A stretch of 64,000 bases of DNA from Oscillibacter valericigenes Sjm18-20 (GTDB lineage: Bacteria > Bacillota > Clostridia > Oscillospirales > Oscillospiraceae), in NCBI GenBank assembly GCA_000283575.1, contig AP012044.1:1922001-1986000 (forward strand). Reading direction: 5' to 3'. The translations under genes were made by a program, and so were the position numbers. Below the pieces are notes generated by a model, which did no database searches, was not told the DNA's origin, and saw only the letters and a list, made by a program, of their open reading frames with translations. Of the stretch, positions 33,292 through 43,025 are shown one piece after another. Positions within the stretch are counted from its first letter, which is position 1; every line of letters begins with the position of its first letter.

Positions 33292-34365
33292 TCAGGCTTT
33301 TAACCGAAGCCACTCGGAGTCGTAGAACTTCAAGGTGGCATCCGGCAAGTTTAAAAACGGCTCGCAGGAGGCCAGCACCGCGTCGGAGGGGTAAGCCACC
33401 GGGTTGGAGGTAATGGCCGGATCCAGAGCGTCCTTGACACTCATCAGAGGGGTTGAATAGCCGATGGCTTCACAGTTGGCCACGCCAACCTCCGTGGAGC
33501 ACATAAAGTTGATAAATTTCTCCCCGTTCTCCTGATTGGCGGCCCCGGCGGGGATGCACATGGCGTCGGTAAAGATATTAGACCCCTCGGAGGGGACCAC
33601 GAAGGTCAGATCCGGATTGTTATCGTGCATGGTGAGATAGTCTCCGGCGTAATACACGCCTATGGCGGCTTCGCCGCCTTCCAGCTTGTCAAAGATCTCA
33701 TCCATAACGTATGCCTGGACGATGCCGTCTTTCTTCTGCTGAATCAGAAGATTTACCGCCTCCGTAATCTGGGCCTGATCGGTGGTATTGTAGGAATAGC
33801 CAAGATCCTTCAGCGCCACGCCGATGGCGTCCCGGGAGTTGTTAATCATCAGTACCTGACCGGCGTATTTTGGATCGAACAGGGCATCCCAGCTGGTAAT
33901 GGCCTCGTCCACCATGGTTGTGTTGTAGATAATGCCCACGGTACCCCACATATAGGGGACAGAGTAGGCGTTATCCGGGTCATAGGCTGGATTCAAAAAT
34001 TGGGGGTCCACGTCCGCCGCGTTGGGAATATTGTCAAAATTCAGCGGAGCCAGCATCCCTTCGTCGATCAGTCGCGAAATCATATAGTCGGAGGGGATGA
34101 TGACGTCGTAGGAATCCCCCTGTTGCAAATTGGCGTACAGCGTCTCATTATCAGGGCAGACATTGTAGTTGACCTTGATACCGGTCTCCTCCTGAAACTT
34201 GGCGATGACATCCAGAGTTCCGTCCTGTCCGTCGGAGATATACTCGCCCCAGTTCAGAACATTTACTTCGCCGTTGGGATATTGACTGCTGGAGCTGTCT
34301 CCGCAGGCGGTCAGCATAGGGCAGACCAGAAGGCCTGCCAGAACCAGAGAAAGGACCTTTTTCAA
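33292..34365 (-). CDS. potD: spermidine/putrescine ABC transporter, substrate-binding lipoprotein
   Basis: A 357-residue extracellular binding protein. Signal peptide and lipobox (LLVCPMLTACG) at the N-terminus are followed by VNVLNWGEYISDG, the usual PotD/PotF opening, and by YDVIIPSDYMISRL, TVGIIYNTTMVDE and a hinge-type two-lobe layout. TTG start. It is last in the potABCD operon, 63 bases after potC. It captures polyamines and hands them to PotBC. Confidence 0.93.
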   Translation of the reverse strand: MKKVLSLVLAGLLVCPMLTACGDSSSSQYPNGEVNVLNWGEYISDGQDGTLDVIAKFQEETGIKVNYNVCPDNETLYANLQQGDSYDVIIPSDYMISRLIDEGMLAPLNFDNIPNAADVDPQFLNPAYDPDNAYSVPYMWGTVGIIYNTTMVDEAITSWDALFDPKYAGQVLMINNSRDAIGVALKDLGYSYNTTDQAQITEAVNLLIQQKKDGIVQAYVMDEIFDKLEGGEAAIGVYYAGDYLTMHDNNPDLTFVVPSEGSNIFTDAMCIPAGAANQENGEKFINFMCSTEVGVANCEAIGYSTPLMSVKDALDPAITSNPVAYPSDAVLASCEPFLNLPDATLKFYDSEWLRLKA

Positions 34366-34428
34366 TTCTTCTCGTTCTCCTTTACAAATGAAAATTTGAC
34401 TATATAAACGGCGCGCCGCGCCAGAGCT

Positions 34429-35307
34429 TTATTGCTTTGGCGTCAGGGTGGCTTTCTGATGCCGGGCCGCGGAATCCTGACGCGCCTGACGCAGGTTTAC
34501 GATCACCAGCAACGCCAGAACCGAGACAAACAGGAGCGTGGAGATGGCGTTGATCTCCGGGCTGATGCGCCGCCGGGCCATGGAATAGACCTCCATCGCC
34601 AGGGTGGAGACCTTATTGCCGGCGGTAAAATAGGAAATGACGAAATCGTCTACCGACATGGTAAAGGCGATAATCACGCCGTTAACGATGCCGGGCATCA
34701 GATCGGGGAGAATCACCTTGCGAAAAGCATAGAAACCGCGGGCGCCAAGATCCTGCGCCGCTTCGTAAATATGGGGATCCAACTGTCGAAGACGGGGCAT
34801 GACGGAGAGAATCACATAGGGAATGTCAAAGGTGACGTGGGCGATGAGCATAGTGCCGAAGCCCTTATCCCAATGGAAGGAAAGAGAGGTGCCGAAAGTG
34901 GCGTTCACCCAGCTCTGCGCCGTACTGAACACGGCAAAAGCCAACATAAATAGAAGCGACAGCGACACGCCGGTGACAATATCCGCGTTGGTCAGGGGAA
35001 TATTGTTGATGGACATCAGCATATGGCGGCTGCGCCGCTTCATGGCAGCAAAGCCGATGGCGGCCGCGGTTCCCGCAAGCATGGCGATCAGGGACGCCAG
35101 AACGCTGACCAAGAGCGTGGTTTGCAGGGCGCTCAGAATGGCGCTGTCCTGAAAGAGACGCCCGTACCACTGCAGGGAGAAGCCTCCCCAGACTGTCCGG
35201 CTTTTCGTCGCGTTGAAGGAAAAGACGATCAGGACAAAAATGGGCGCGTAGAGGAACAGAAAAATCAGCGCCAGAAACGCCCGGTTGCCAAAGTGATTTT
35301 TCTTCAC
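34429..35307 (-). CDS. potC: spermidine/putrescine ABC transporter permease
   Basis: A 292-residue permease with six membrane helices. The ABC-contact loop is [20 protein letters not shown], the EAA motif with its conserved glycine. The start overlaps the potB stop by four bases (ATGA), so the two permeases are translationally coupled. Confidence 0.93.
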   Translation of the reverse strand: MKKNHFGNRAFLALIFLFLYAPIFVLIVFSFNATKSRTVWGGFSLQWYGRLFQDSAILSALQTTLLVSVLASLIAMLAGTAAAIGFAAMKRRSRHMLMSINNIPLTNADIVTGVSLSLLFMLAFAVFSTAQSWVNATFGTSLSFHWDKGFGTMLIAHVTFDIPYVILSVMPRLRQLDPHIYEAAQDLGARGFYAFRKVILPDLMPGIVNGVIIAFTMSVDDFVISYFTAGNKVSTLAMEVYSMARRRISPEINAISTLLFVSVLALLVIVNLRQARQDSAARHQKATLTPKQ

Positions 35308-36149
35308 AGCAGCATCGCCTCCTCCTCGCCCTCACCGAAGCGGTTCATCACGGCCATGCACACCAGCACGATGACCATCATCACCAAAGAGATGGCGGAG
35401 CCGAGATAGGGGTTGTACGCTCCGCCCAGAAACTGGGTTTCGATCAAATCGCCCAGCAGGGTCACCATGCCGCCGCCCAGCAGACGGGAGATGGCGAAGG
35501 TGGCCACGGAGGGTACAAATACCATCGTGATGCCGGAGAGGATTCCCGGGACGGACAGGGGGAAGATCAGCTTGTGGAAGACCACGGCGCTGTTGGCCCC
35601 CAGATCCTGAGCCGCCTCGATCAGCTGGGGGTCGATCTTCTCGATGACCGTGAAAATAGGCAGAATCATGAAGGGCAGATAGTTGTACACCATGCCCAGC
35701 ACAATGGCCCCCTGGGTATTGATCATGGGAAAGTAGGTGAAATTTGTCCCGAAAATACTGTTGACCAGAGTGATCAGACCAATTTTCTGGAACAGGGTGT
35801 TCAAAAGCCCGGTGTTTTCCAGAATGGACATCCAGGAGTAGGTCCGAAGCAAAAAGTTCATCCACATGGGCAGCATAATTAAAATGGTGGCGATGCGCCG
35901 CATCCCGGGTCCCTCCCGGGCCAGGAACCAGGCCACGGGATAGCCAACCAGAATACATATCAACGTTGCGATGGCCGCCAACAGGAAAGACCGGCCGAAC
36001 ACGGCGGCATAGGTCCCCATGACGCGAAAATTGTCCGGCGTGAAACGGGTGCCGTCGTGGAAAGCGTAGATCACCACCAAAATCAGCGGGACCACCACGA
36101 AAATCGCCATCCAGATGACGTACGGTACGGCGAGGCCCTTATTCTTCAT
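35304..36149 (-). CDS. potB: spermidine/putrescine ABC transporter permease
   Basis: A 281-residue permease of the same family. It has the N-terminal helix [20 protein letters not shown] and the EAA loop [20 protein letters not shown]. The start is placed at 36149 ([11 protein letters not shown]), with GGAGGG nine bases upstream inside the potA end; the longer open frame upstream is only potA in another phase. The start overlaps potA by 11 bases. Confidence 0.92.
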   Translation of the reverse strand: MKNKGLAVPYVIWMAIFVVVPLILVVIYAFHDGTRFTPDNFRVMGTYAAVFGRSFLLAAIATLICILVGYPVAWFLAREGPGMRRIATILIMLPMWMNFLLRTYSWMSILENTGLLNTLFQKIGLITLVNSIFGTNFTYFPMINTQGAIVLGMVYNYLPFMILPIFTVIEKIDPQLIEAAQDLGANSAVVFHKLIFPLSVPGILSGITMVFVPSVATFAISRLLGGGMVTLLGDLIETQFLGGAYNPYLGSAISLVMMVIVLVCMAVMNRFGEGEEEAMLL

Positions 36150-37335
36150 GGCCGCTGCCCTCCGGGGAATCCTCCTCCTCATCCAAAGCCTCAGCATCGG
36201 AGAGCTCGTCGTATTCTTCACTGTAAGAGCTGTAATCTCCGAATTTGCCGGAATACTCACTCTTTTTCATAATGTGGAAGCCGTCGGGGTCGATCTTCAC
36301 GCCGATCTTTGCGCCGACAGGGGAGTGGTCCGTGGTCTGGATCAGCCACTTGAAGCCCCGGAAATCCACGATGATGTCATACTGCATCCCCTTGAAGGTC
36401 ACGTTGGTGACGGTACCCGCCAGCTGCCCCTGCTCTACGGGAACGATGTCAATATCCTCAGGGCGGATGACCACATCCACCGGCTCATTGGGCGCAAAGC
36501 CCTCGTCCACACAGGGGAAGGACTTGCCGTACATCTTCACCAGCCTGTCCTGGACCATGAGTCCGTCGATGATGTTGGACTCTCCGATGAAATCCGCCAC
36601 AAAGGCGTTTTTCGGCTCGTTGTAGATATCCTCCGGCGTTCCGATTTGCTGGATAGAGCCATGGTCCATTACCACGATGGTGTCGGACATGGTGAGGGCC
36701 TCTTCCTGATCATGGGTGACATATACGAAGGTAATGCCCACCTGCTGCTGGATTTTCTTCAGCTCGATCTGCATATCCTTTCGGAGCTTCAGGTCAAGCG
36801 CGCCCAAAGGTTCATCCAGCAGCAGCACCTTGGGCCGGTTTACCAGCGCCCGGGCAATGGCCACCCGCTGCTGCTGACCGCCGGAGAGGGCGTCCGGCTT
36901 GCGGTGCTCAAAGCCCCTGAGACTGACGGTTTCCAGCATCTCAAGGACCTGCTTTTCAATCTCCGCTTCCTGTAGCTTCACCGTCCGCTTTCCGCTGGAA
37001 TCGGTGGGATCGGGGATGCGCTTCATCCTAAGGCCGAAGGCCACGTTTTCAAAGACGTCCATGTTGGGAAACAGCGCGTATTTTTGAAATACGGTGTTGA
37101 TCTGCCGCTGATAGGGCGGAACGTCATTAATCCTCACACCGTCGAACAGGACATCTCCCGACATTGGTGTCGTGAAACCCCCGATGATCCGAAGCGTCGT
37201 GGTCTTGCCACAACCGCTGGGTCCAAGCAGTGTGAGGAATTCTTTGTCATTAATGTATAGGTTTAAATGATCGAGAACCAGCTCGTCGTCAAACGCCATG
37301 CATAGGTCCCGCAGGCGAATTAACTCTTTGGACAT
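36139..37335 (-). CDS. potA: spermidine/putrescine ABC transporter ATPase
   Basis: A 398-residue ATPase. It has Walker [15 protein letters not shown], the signature [16 protein letters not shown], Walker [13 protein letters not shown], the H-loop [11 protein letters not shown] and a C-terminal TOBE domain ([15 protein letters not shown]). It is longer than usual because of an acidic tail after residue ~370 ([20 protein letters not shown]). The ATG at 37335 follows GGGGAGG. First gene of the operon. Confidence 0.93.
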   Translation of the reverse strand: MSKELIRLRDLCMAFDDELVLDHLNLYINDKEFLTLLGPSGCGKTTTLRIIGGFTTPMSGDVLFDGVRINDVPPYQRQINTVFQKYALFPNMDVFENVAFGLRMKRIPDPTDSSGKRTVKLQEAEIEKQVLEMLETVSLRGFEHRKPDALSGGQQQRVAIARALVNRPKVLLLDEPLGALDLKLRKDMQIELKKIQQQVGITFVYVTHDQEEALTMSDTIVVMDHGSIQQIGTPEDIYNEPKNAFVADFIGESNIIDGLMVQDRLVKMYGKSFPCVDEGFAPNEPVDVVIRPEDIDIVPVEQGQLAGTVTNVTFKGMQYDIIVDFRGFKWLIQTTDHSPVGAKIGVKIDPDGFHIMKKSEYSGKFGDYSSYSEEYDELSDAEALDEEEDSPEGSGHEE

Positions 37336-37425
37336 GTATCCTCCCCCGTTTCTACAATAATAAATAGAAGCGCCTCTTCTCTCTGTTGAGGGGGAACCTT
37401 TCTCGTTGAAATTCGGCAATTAAAA

Positions 37426-37454
37426 ATTGTATCGGAAACCTGCTGAAAAGTCAA
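37426..37454 (-). promoter_or_regulatory. promoter of potABCD
   Basis: On the minus strand, TTGACT at 37454-37449, a 17-base spacer and TACAAT at 37431-37426. The -35 box touches the last codon of the upstream pseudouridine synthase gene. Confidence 0.65.
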
Positions 37455-38410
37455 GAAAAATAGCGGTTTTTGAATGGAATATTTTCCACCTCGAAGACTT
37501 TGCCCCGCAGATATTCCAAAAGCCCGGCATCGGTCTTGAATGCAAAGGCCAGCTGATACGACCACAGACACTGCTTCTGCTCGTGATAGCTCCGATTTAC
37601 CTCGCCCCGACCGTATTTGCCGTCCCCCAGCAGGGGGCAGCCGATCTCGGCCATGGAGACGCGGATCTGGTGGGTTCGGCCTGTTAAAAGCTCACACTTC
37701 ACCAAAGACAGCGCTTCTCTGGTTTGCAGCGTCTGATAGTAGGTGACGGCGCTGCGCCCGCCGGGGACGGGACGGCGGTAGAAAGAAACCTGTTTTTTCT
37801 GTTCGTTCTTCAGGAGGAAGCCCTCAATTTTTCCGGCGGGGGGGTTCGGTCTGCCTATCACTACGCACAGATAGGTCTTCCTCAGCTCGTGGGTGCGAAT
37901 CTTATCGTTGATGATGCGCAGAGCCTCCGCGTTTTTTGCGGCGATGACAATGCCGCCGGTGTTGCGGTCAATGCGGTTGCAAAGGGCCGGGGTAAAGGAG
38001 TTCTCCGCCGCCGGGTCCCATTCCTTTTTCTGATACAGGTACGCCTGGATGTGGTGAACCAACGTATTCACCTTCTCCGTCTCGTCGGCGTGAACCACAA
38101 GGCCCGGGCGCTTATTGACCAGCAGCAGGTTTTCATCCTCATACAGGATGTCCAGCTGCGCGCGGAACGCGGAGAGAAATTTGTCCTCCTTCTCATCCGG
38201 CTCCTGAAAGAACTCGTCGTTGATATACATTTGCACGGCATCGCCAGCCTCCAGCCGGACCTCCCGCCGGGAGCCCCTGCCGTTGACCTTCACCCGCTTC
38301 AGCCGAATATATTTCTGCACCAGAGCGGGAGGGAGCAGAGGCGTGGCTTTCGCCACGAACCGGTCCAGCCGCTGTCCAGCGTCATTTTTGTTGATGGAAA
38401 ATTCCCGCAT
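37451..38410 (-). CDS. RluA-family pseudouridine synthase (RluC/RluD-like)
   Basis: 319 residues. The N-terminal S4 RNA-binding domain (DAGQRLDRFVAKATPLLP through KVNGRGSRREVRLEAGD) precedes the catalytic domain with ILYEDENLLLVNKRPGLVVH, the active-site aspartate in LCNRIDRNTGGIVI, and GRTHQIRVSMAEIGCPLLGD. It isomerises uridines in 23S rRNA; the exact site is not predictable. GGAGGGTCCT precedes the ATG at 38410, removing a spurious 19-residue extension. Confidence 0.92.
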   Translation of the reverse strand: MREFSINKNDAGQRLDRFVAKATPLLPPALVQKYIRLKRVKVNGRGSRREVRLEAGDAVQMYINDEFFQEPDEKEDKFLSAFRAQLDILYEDENLLLVNKRPGLVVHADETEKVNTLVHHIQAYLYQKKEWDPAAENSFTPALCNRIDRNTGGIVIAAKNAEALRIINDKIRTHELRKTYLCVVIGRPNPPAGKIEGFLLKNEQKKQVSFYRRPVPGGRSAVTYYQTLQTREALSLVKCELLTGRTHQIRVSMAEIGCPLLGDGKYGRGEVNRSYHEQKQCLWSYQLAFAFKTDAGLLEYLRGKVFEVENIPFKNRYFS

Positions 38411-38485
38411 AGGACCCTCCAAAATATAGATATACAGACATTGTATCCGATTTTGAAAAAAATGCAAGGAATTCAGAAAAAGTGT

Positions 38486-38514
38486 TTGACAAGCCGGGAA
38501 ATATCCCTTATAAT
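38486..38514 (+). promoter_or_regulatory. promoter of yceD-rpmF
   Basis: Consensus boxes: TTGACA at 38486-38491, 17 bases, TATAAT at 38509-38514. Transcription would start just before the yceD ATG at 38542. Confidence 0.8.
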
Positions 38515-38541
38515 ACTACTCGTGTCATTGCGAGGTGTACT

Positions 38542-39030
38542 ATGCGGTTTGATGTAAAGCCCATTTTAAATTTCCCCGGCAAGTCGTTGGATTTTCAGTT
38601 TACGCTGGATTTGTCCGACACGGAGATGAACGGCCAATTTCCTGCTCAGGAGCCGATTCGTGTTCGGGGTTCTGTGCGGAACACTGCCGGACTGCTGGAG
38701 CTTTCCATGACGGCATCCACGACGCTGGATGCCGTGTGTGACCGCTGTGCAAAGTCCATTCGCCTTCCCAAGGAAGTGGAGTTCCACTGTTTGCTTGCGG
38801 AGAATCTGGAGAACGAGCAAAACGATGAAATTGTCCTGCTGGAGGACGGCGAAGTGGATGTGGGCGAGTTGGCCCGTACCGCGTTCATCCTTGAAATGGA
38901 CGCAAAATTTTTGTGTTCGGAAGATTGCAAAGGACTCTGCCCCCGCTGCGGCGCCGATCTGAACCTCGGTCCCTGCGGCTGCAAGAAGGACGCGGATCCG
39001 CGCCTCGCGGCCCTTGCAAAACTTTTATAG
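38542..39030 (+). CDS. yceD: DUF177/YceD-family protein
   Basis: A 162-residue protein with the family cysteines in DAVCDRCAKSI and in a C-terminal zinc-ribbon-like tail (CSEDCKGLCPRCGADLN, PCGCKKD). It is placed directly before rpmF, the conserved bacterial arrangement, and is thought to act in 23S rRNA or 50S biogenesis. The start at 38542 uses GAGGTG. Confidence 0.9.
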   Translation: MRFDVKPILNFPGKSLDFQFTLDLSDTEMNGQFPAQEPIRVRGSVRNTAGLLELSMTASTTLDAVCDRCAKSIRLPKEVEFHCLLAENLENEQNDEIVLLEDGEVDVGELARTAFILEMDAKFLCSEDCKGLCPRCGADLNLGPCGCKKDADPRLAALAKLL

Positions 39031-39099
39031 AACAATATATAAAACGGAACCAGAGCGGAAGGGCGAAAAGCCCGCCGCTGATCTGAAGGAGGTGTCATT

Positions 39100-39303
39100 A
39101 TGGCAGTACCCAAGGGAAAAGTATCCAAGGCAAGACGTGACAAGCGCCGCAGCTCCACATGGAAGCTGGCGACTCCCGGTCTCGTGGCTTGCCCCAAATG
39201 CGGTGCGCTGCACCTGCCTCACAGAATGTGCAAGGAGTGCGGCACTTACAACGGTCGGACGATCAAAGTCGTCAAGTCCGTGGCCGCTAACGCTGCAAAA
39301 TAA
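39100..39303 (+). CDS. rpmF: 50S ribosomal protein L32
   Basis: 67 residues: the basic N-terminus AVPKGKVSKARRDKRRS and a four-cysteine zinc ribbon (CPKCGALHLPHRMCKECG). This is the zinc-containing version. AAGGAGG precedes the ATG. Co-transcribed with yceD. Confidence 0.97.
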   Translation: MAVPKGKVSKARRDKRRSSTWKLATPGLVACPKCGALHLPHRMCKECGTYNGRTIKVVKSVAANAAK

Positions 39304-39320
39304 GTTTTTGCATTATAATG

Positions 39321-39353
39321 AGGAGGAAAGAGGCTGCTCTTTCCTCCTTGTTT
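39321..39353 (+). terminator. terminator of yceD-rpmF
   Basis: AGGAGGAAAGAG pairs with CTCTTTCCTCCT across GCTG and is followed by TGTTTTG. Confidence 0.88.
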
Positions 39354-39382
39354 TGTGTCCGCTGAACTTCCCGGCCACACAG

Positions 39383-39410
39383 TTGAAATTTTGCGTCTTC
39401 GGGGTATAAT
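39383..39410 (+). promoter_or_regulatory. promoter of der-plsY-gpsA
   Basis: TTGAAA at 39383-39388, a 16-base spacer and TATAAT at 39405-39410. Confidence 0.6.
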
Positions 39411-39476
39411 GAAAGACAGAATCAAACCGGCGTCCCGGCGGGAGTCTTGAATATTAAGAGAAACGGGAGGAAACTC

Positions 39477-40802
39477 ATGAAACCCATTGTTGCCATTGTG
39501 GGCCGGCCCAATGTGGGCAAGTCCATGCTGTTCAATAAATTGATCGGCCGGCGGCTCTCCATCGTGGAGGATACGCCGGGCGTTACCCGCGACCGCATCT
39601 ACGGGGAGACGGACTGGAATGGCCGCGCATTTACCCTGATTGACACCGGCGGCATTGAACCCCGGACGGACGATCAGATTCTGACCTTCATGCGCCAGCA
39701 GGCGCAACTGGCCATTGACCATGCCACAGTCATTATTTTCCTGACCGATGTGAAGACTGGCCTCACCGCCTCGGATCACGAGGTGGCGGGTATGCTGCTC
39801 AGAAGCGGAAAGCCCATCGTCCTGGCGGTGAACAAAATGGATTCCACCGGTACGGTGAATCCGGATTTCTACGAGTTTTACAATCTGGGCCTGGGGGACC
39901 CAATCGCCGTCTCCGCCGTCCACGGACATGGTACCGGCGACCTTCTGGACGCCTGCGTGAGGCTCTTTCCGCCGCAGGAGGAAGAGAAGGAAGACAACGA
40001 CGCCATTAAGGTGGCGCTGATCGGGAAACCCAATGTGGGCAAATCCTCTCTTTTGAACCGGATTTTAGGGGAGGAACGGAGCATCGTCAGCGATGTGGCA
40101 GGAACCACCCGGGACGCCATCGACTCCCTCTTTGAGAATAAGCAGGGGAAATTTCTGTTTATCGACACCGCGGGAATGCGCAAGAAGTCAAAGGTGGACG
40201 AGGATATTGAAAAATACAGCGTCCTCCGGGCCACCATGGCCATCGAGCGCAGCGACGTGTGCCTGATTCTGATCGACGGGCGGGACGGCGTGACCGAGCA
40301 GGACACAAAGGTGGCCGGTCTTGCCCACGAGGCCGGGAAAGCGTCCATCATCGTGGTGAACAAGTGGGATCTGGTGGATAAGGACGACAAGACCATGGAT
40401 AAGCTCACCGCCGATATCCGGCGGGATCTGGGGTTCATGACCTACGCGCCCGTCCTGTTCATCTCCGCTCTGACGGGGCAGCGCGTGGAGAAGCTCTTTG
40501 AACTGATCGTGGCCGTGAGCAATCAGGCGTCCCTGCGCATCACCACGGGTATGCTGAACAACGTCCTCTCCGATGCCCAGACCCGCGTCCAGCCCCCCTC
40601 CGACAAGGGCCGCCGCCTGAAGATCTATTATATGACGCAGGTGGGCATCCGTCCGCCTCATTTTGTGGTGTTCTGCAACGACGCGCGATTGTTCCACTTC
40701 TCCTATCAGCGGTATCTCGAAAATCAGATTCGCGCTGTCTTTGGCCTGACGGGAACGCCCATTATCCTCTCTATCCGGCAAAAAGGCGACAAGGAGGAAT
40801 AA
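39477..40802 (+). CDS. der: ribosome biogenesis GTPase Der (EngA)
   Basis: 441 residues with two tandem GTPase domains: GRPNVGKS/DTGG near the N-terminus and GKPNVGKS/DTAG in the middle, with NKMD and NKWD base-recognition motifs. A C-terminal KH-like domain follows (FVVFCNDARLFHFSYQRYLE). It is essential for 50S assembly. The start at 39477 follows GGGAGG. Confidence 0.97.
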   Translation: MKPIVAIVGRPNVGKSMLFNKLIGRRLSIVEDTPGVTRDRIYGETDWNGRAFTLIDTGGIEPRTDDQILTFMRQQAQLAIDHATVIIFLTDVKTGLTASDHEVAGMLLRSGKPIVLAVNKMDSTGTVNPDFYEFYNLGLGDPIAVSAVHGHGTGDLLDACVRLFPPQEEEKEDNDAIKVALIGKPNVGKSSLLNRILGEERSIVSDVAGTTRDAIDSLFENKQGKFLFIDTAGMRKKSKVDEDIEKYSVLRATMAIERSDVCLILIDGRDGVTEQDTKVAGLAHEAGKASIIVVNKWDLVDKDDKTMDKLTADIRRDLGFMTYAPVLFISALTGQRVEKLFELIVAVSNQASLRITTGMLNNVLSDAQTRVQPPSDKGRRLKIYYMTQVGIRPPHFVVFCNDARLFHFSYQRYLENQIRAVFGLTGTPIILSIRQKGDKEE

Positions 40803-40806
40803 GGCT

Positions 40807-41469
40807 ATGAAGGGAACGGTTCTCATCTATAAGGCTTCGCCGCTGCCCGCGGTGATCGGCCTTGGCATACTAACGGCGCTGGCCGCATACCTGCTGGGTT
40901 GCTTCAACGGGGCGGTGATCGTCTCCAAATATATTTTGAAGGACGATATCCGCACCCATGGCAGCGGCAACGCAGGCCTAACGAATTTTTACCGCACCTT
41001 CGGCGGACCGCTGACATTTGCGGTAATCCTCACAGACGTGTTCAAGGCGGTATTCGCAGTGCTGATCGGCATGGCGGTTTTCGGGCATTTTATGGGCGCT
41101 CCAGCCTTTGGAAAACTGTTTGCCGGGCTGTTTTGCATGATTGGGCATATGTTCCCCTGCATGTTCCGCTTCAAGGGCGGCAAGGGCGTTCTATCCGGCG
41201 GCATCGTGGCAATTATGCTGGACTGGCGGGTGGCGCTGATCGTGTGGGGCGGCTTTTTGCTGCTGGTGGCATTGACACGATTCGTCTCTCTCGGTTCTAT
41301 CTTTGCCGGGACAGCGTTCCCGTTTGCCACCTATTTTGTGATGCACAGTCTGGTACTGGCACTTTTGTCTGGCTGCTGCGGCGCTCTGCTGGTCTGGGGC
41401 CACCGGGCCAACATCCGGCGGCTTTTGAAGGGCGAGGAGAACAAGTTCAGCTTCCACCACAAAAAGTGA
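40807..41469 (+). CDS. plsY: glycerol-3-phosphate acyltransferase PlsY
   Basis: A 220-residue membrane protein with the PlsY motifs GSGNAGLTNFYRTFG, GHMFPCMFRFKGGKGV and a third glycine motif near WGHRANIRRLLKGEENKF. It transfers acyl from acyl-phosphate to glycerol-3-phosphate, the first step of phospholipid synthesis. It starts 4 bases after der and is followed by gpsA, which makes its substrate. Confidence 0.95.
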   Translation: MKGTVLIYKASPLPAVIGLGILTALAAYLLGCFNGAVIVSKYILKDDIRTHGSGNAGLTNFYRTFGGPLTFAVILTDVFKAVFAVLIGMAVFGHFMGAPAFGKLFAGLFCMIGHMFPCMFRFKGGKGVLSGGIVAIMLDWRVALIVWGGFLLLVALTRFVSLGSIFAGTAFPFATYFVMHSLVLALLSGCCGALLVWGHRANIRRLLKGEENKFSFHHKK

Positions 41470-41537
41470 CGGGTACTTAAAGGCGGCACCGCCTCGGTGA
41501 ACGGATCGCCTGGAAAATTTCCGGAGAAAGCGGGATT

Positions 41538-42545
41538 ATGGATATGAAGACAGTGGTTTTAGGCAGCGGCGGCTGGGGAACGGCTCTGGCCATGGTGCTG
41601 TGCGACAACGGGCACGACGTGACCCTCTGGTCCCACAGTCCGGAGAAGGCGGTTCTGATGGCGCAGACCCGGAGAAATCCGCTTCTTCCGAACGTGGAGC
41701 TGCCCGCGGCGCTGAAGCTCAGCGGGAACCCCAAATGCGTGGAGGGTGCAAGGATCGTGGTCTCCGCCTCGCCGTCCTATGCCGTGCGGAGCAATATCCG
41801 GCTGGCCGCGCCGTTTTTGCAGGAGGGAGCCGTGCTGGTCAGTGTCTCCAAGGGCATCGAGCGGGATACAAACCTGCGTATGAGCCAGCTGGTAAAGGAG
41901 GAAACGGGAGGCTGTTTCCCGGTGACGGCCCTGTCCGGCCCCTCTCATGCAGAAGAGGTGAGCATTCGCCTGCCTACCGGCTGTGTGGCCGCAGGGGAGA
42001 GCGGCGAGTCTGTGAAGCTGGTGCAGGACGTATTTATGAACCGTAATTTCCGGATTTATACCAGCCCGGATATTGTGGGCGTGGAGCTGGGCGGCGCGCT
42101 GAAAAACGTGGTGGCTCTCAGTTGCGGCATCTGCGACGGCATGGGCTATCAGGACAACACAAAGGCCCTGCTGATGACCCGCGCCATGGCGGAGATCGCC
42201 CGTCTGGGCGAGACGCTGGGCGGCCAGCGCCAGACCTTTGCGGGGCTTGCAGGCATGGGGGATCTGATCGTCACCTGCACCTCCATGCACTCCCGAAACC
42301 GCCGGGCGGGCATTTTGATCGGACAGGGCAAGACGGCCCGGGAGGCCATGGACGAGGTAGGCGCGGTGGTGGAGGGGTACTATGCCGCCGAGAGTGTCTA
42401 TCAACTGGGTCAAAAGGCCGGAGTGGAGATGCCCATCTGCACCTGCGCCTATGAGGTGCTCTATCAGGGCAAACAGGTCCGGGACGTGGTGACGGAGCTG
42501 ATGACCCGGTCTAAAAAGGACGAGCTGGGCTATGACTGGATGTGA
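41538..42545 (+). CDS. gpsA: glycerol-3-phosphate dehydrogenase (NAD(P)+)
   Basis: 335 residues. NAD-binding GSGGWGTALAMVL is at the N-terminus, then VSVSKGIERDTNLRMSQL, SGPSHAEEV and the catalytic lysine region ELGGALKNVVALSCGICDGMG. It reduces dihydroxyacetone phosphate to glycerol-3-phosphate for PlsY. A GGAGAAAG site precedes the ATG. A GC hairpin without a T run follows the stop (about 42580-42612). Confidence 0.96.
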   Translation: MDMKTVVLGSGGWGTALAMVLCDNGHDVTLWSHSPEKAVLMAQTRRNPLLPNVELPAALKLSGNPKCVEGARIVVSASPSYAVRSNIRLAAPFLQEGAVLVSVSKGIERDTNLRMSQLVKEETGGCFPVTALSGPSHAEEVSIRLPTGCVAAGESGESVKLVQDVFMNRNFRIYTSPDIVGVELGGALKNVVALSCGICDGMGYQDNTKALLMTRAMAEIARLGETLGGQRQTFAGLAGMGDLIVTCTSMHSRNRRAGILIGQGKTAREAMDEVGAVVEGYYAAESVYQLGQKAGVEMPICTCAYEVLYQGKQVRDVVTELMTRSKKDELGYDWM

Positions 42546-42626
42546 TAGGCCGCTTTTCGAAAGCGCCTTTACGCGGGAGAGCGCCGCTGCCCCGACGGCG
42601 GCGCTCCATATGCCGCGAGATAAAAA

Positions 42627-42654
42627 AACTTCCGAACCTTTCGGTTCGGAAGTT
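42627..42654 (-). terminator. terminator of rpmB
   Basis: AACTTCCGAACC pairs perfectly with GGTTCGGAAGTT across 4 bases. On the minus strand a run of seven T follows. Confidence 0.9.
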
Positions 42655-42665
42655 GATTCGTCTTA

Positions 42666-42854
42666 TCAGACCGCTCTGGTGACTTTACCGGAACGCAGAC
42701 ACCGGGTACAAACATATACATGGCGCGGCGTACCATTGACGATTGCCTTGACACGCTTCACATTGGGCTTCCAGGGACGATTGGCACGTCTGTGGGAGTG
42801 AGACACCTTGATACCGAAGGTGATACCCTTATCGCAAAACTCGCACTTAGCCAT
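42666..42854 (-). CDS. rpmB: 50S ribosomal protein L28
   Basis: 62 residues: AKCEFCDKGITFGIKVSHSH, WKPNVKRVKA, and CTRCLRSGKV near the end. The two CxxC pairs mark the zinc-binding form. AAGGAGGTG precedes the ATG at 42854; the longer open frame upstream is non-coding. Confidence 0.96.
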   Translation of the reverse strand: MAKCEFCDKGITFGIKVSHSHRRANRPWKPNVKRVKAIVNGTPRHVYVCTRCLRSGKVTRAV

Positions 42855-42911
42855 CCGTTGCACCTCCTTGCTGTTGCGGACTCGCGCCCATTTTTCACAG
42901 GCACAGGTGCT

Positions 42912-42940
42912 ATCATAGCAGAAAAAAACGTAAAAAGCAA
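42912..42940 (-). promoter_or_regulatory. promoter of rpmB
   Basis: On the minus strand, TTGCTT at 42940-42935, 17 bases, TATGAT at 42917-42912. Confidence 0.55.
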
Positions 42941-42996
42941 GGGGAAATTTCAAAAAAATCCAAAAATATAAAAAATGGGCCGCAGGGGTGAAACTG

Positions 42997-43025
42997 TTGC
43001 GAAAAACCGGCCCATACGTTATAAT
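42997..43025 (+). promoter_or_regulatory. promoter of the hprK-to-dnaE run
   Basis: TTGCGA at 42997-43002, 17 bases, TATAAT at 43020-43025. It leaves a leader of roughly 145 bases before hprK. Confidence 0.6.

Noticed and set aside
36149..36260. Longer PotB start 37 codons upstream
   Set aside because: The extra residues are potA read in another phase; the ATG at 36149 has a good ribosome site and the family N-terminus.
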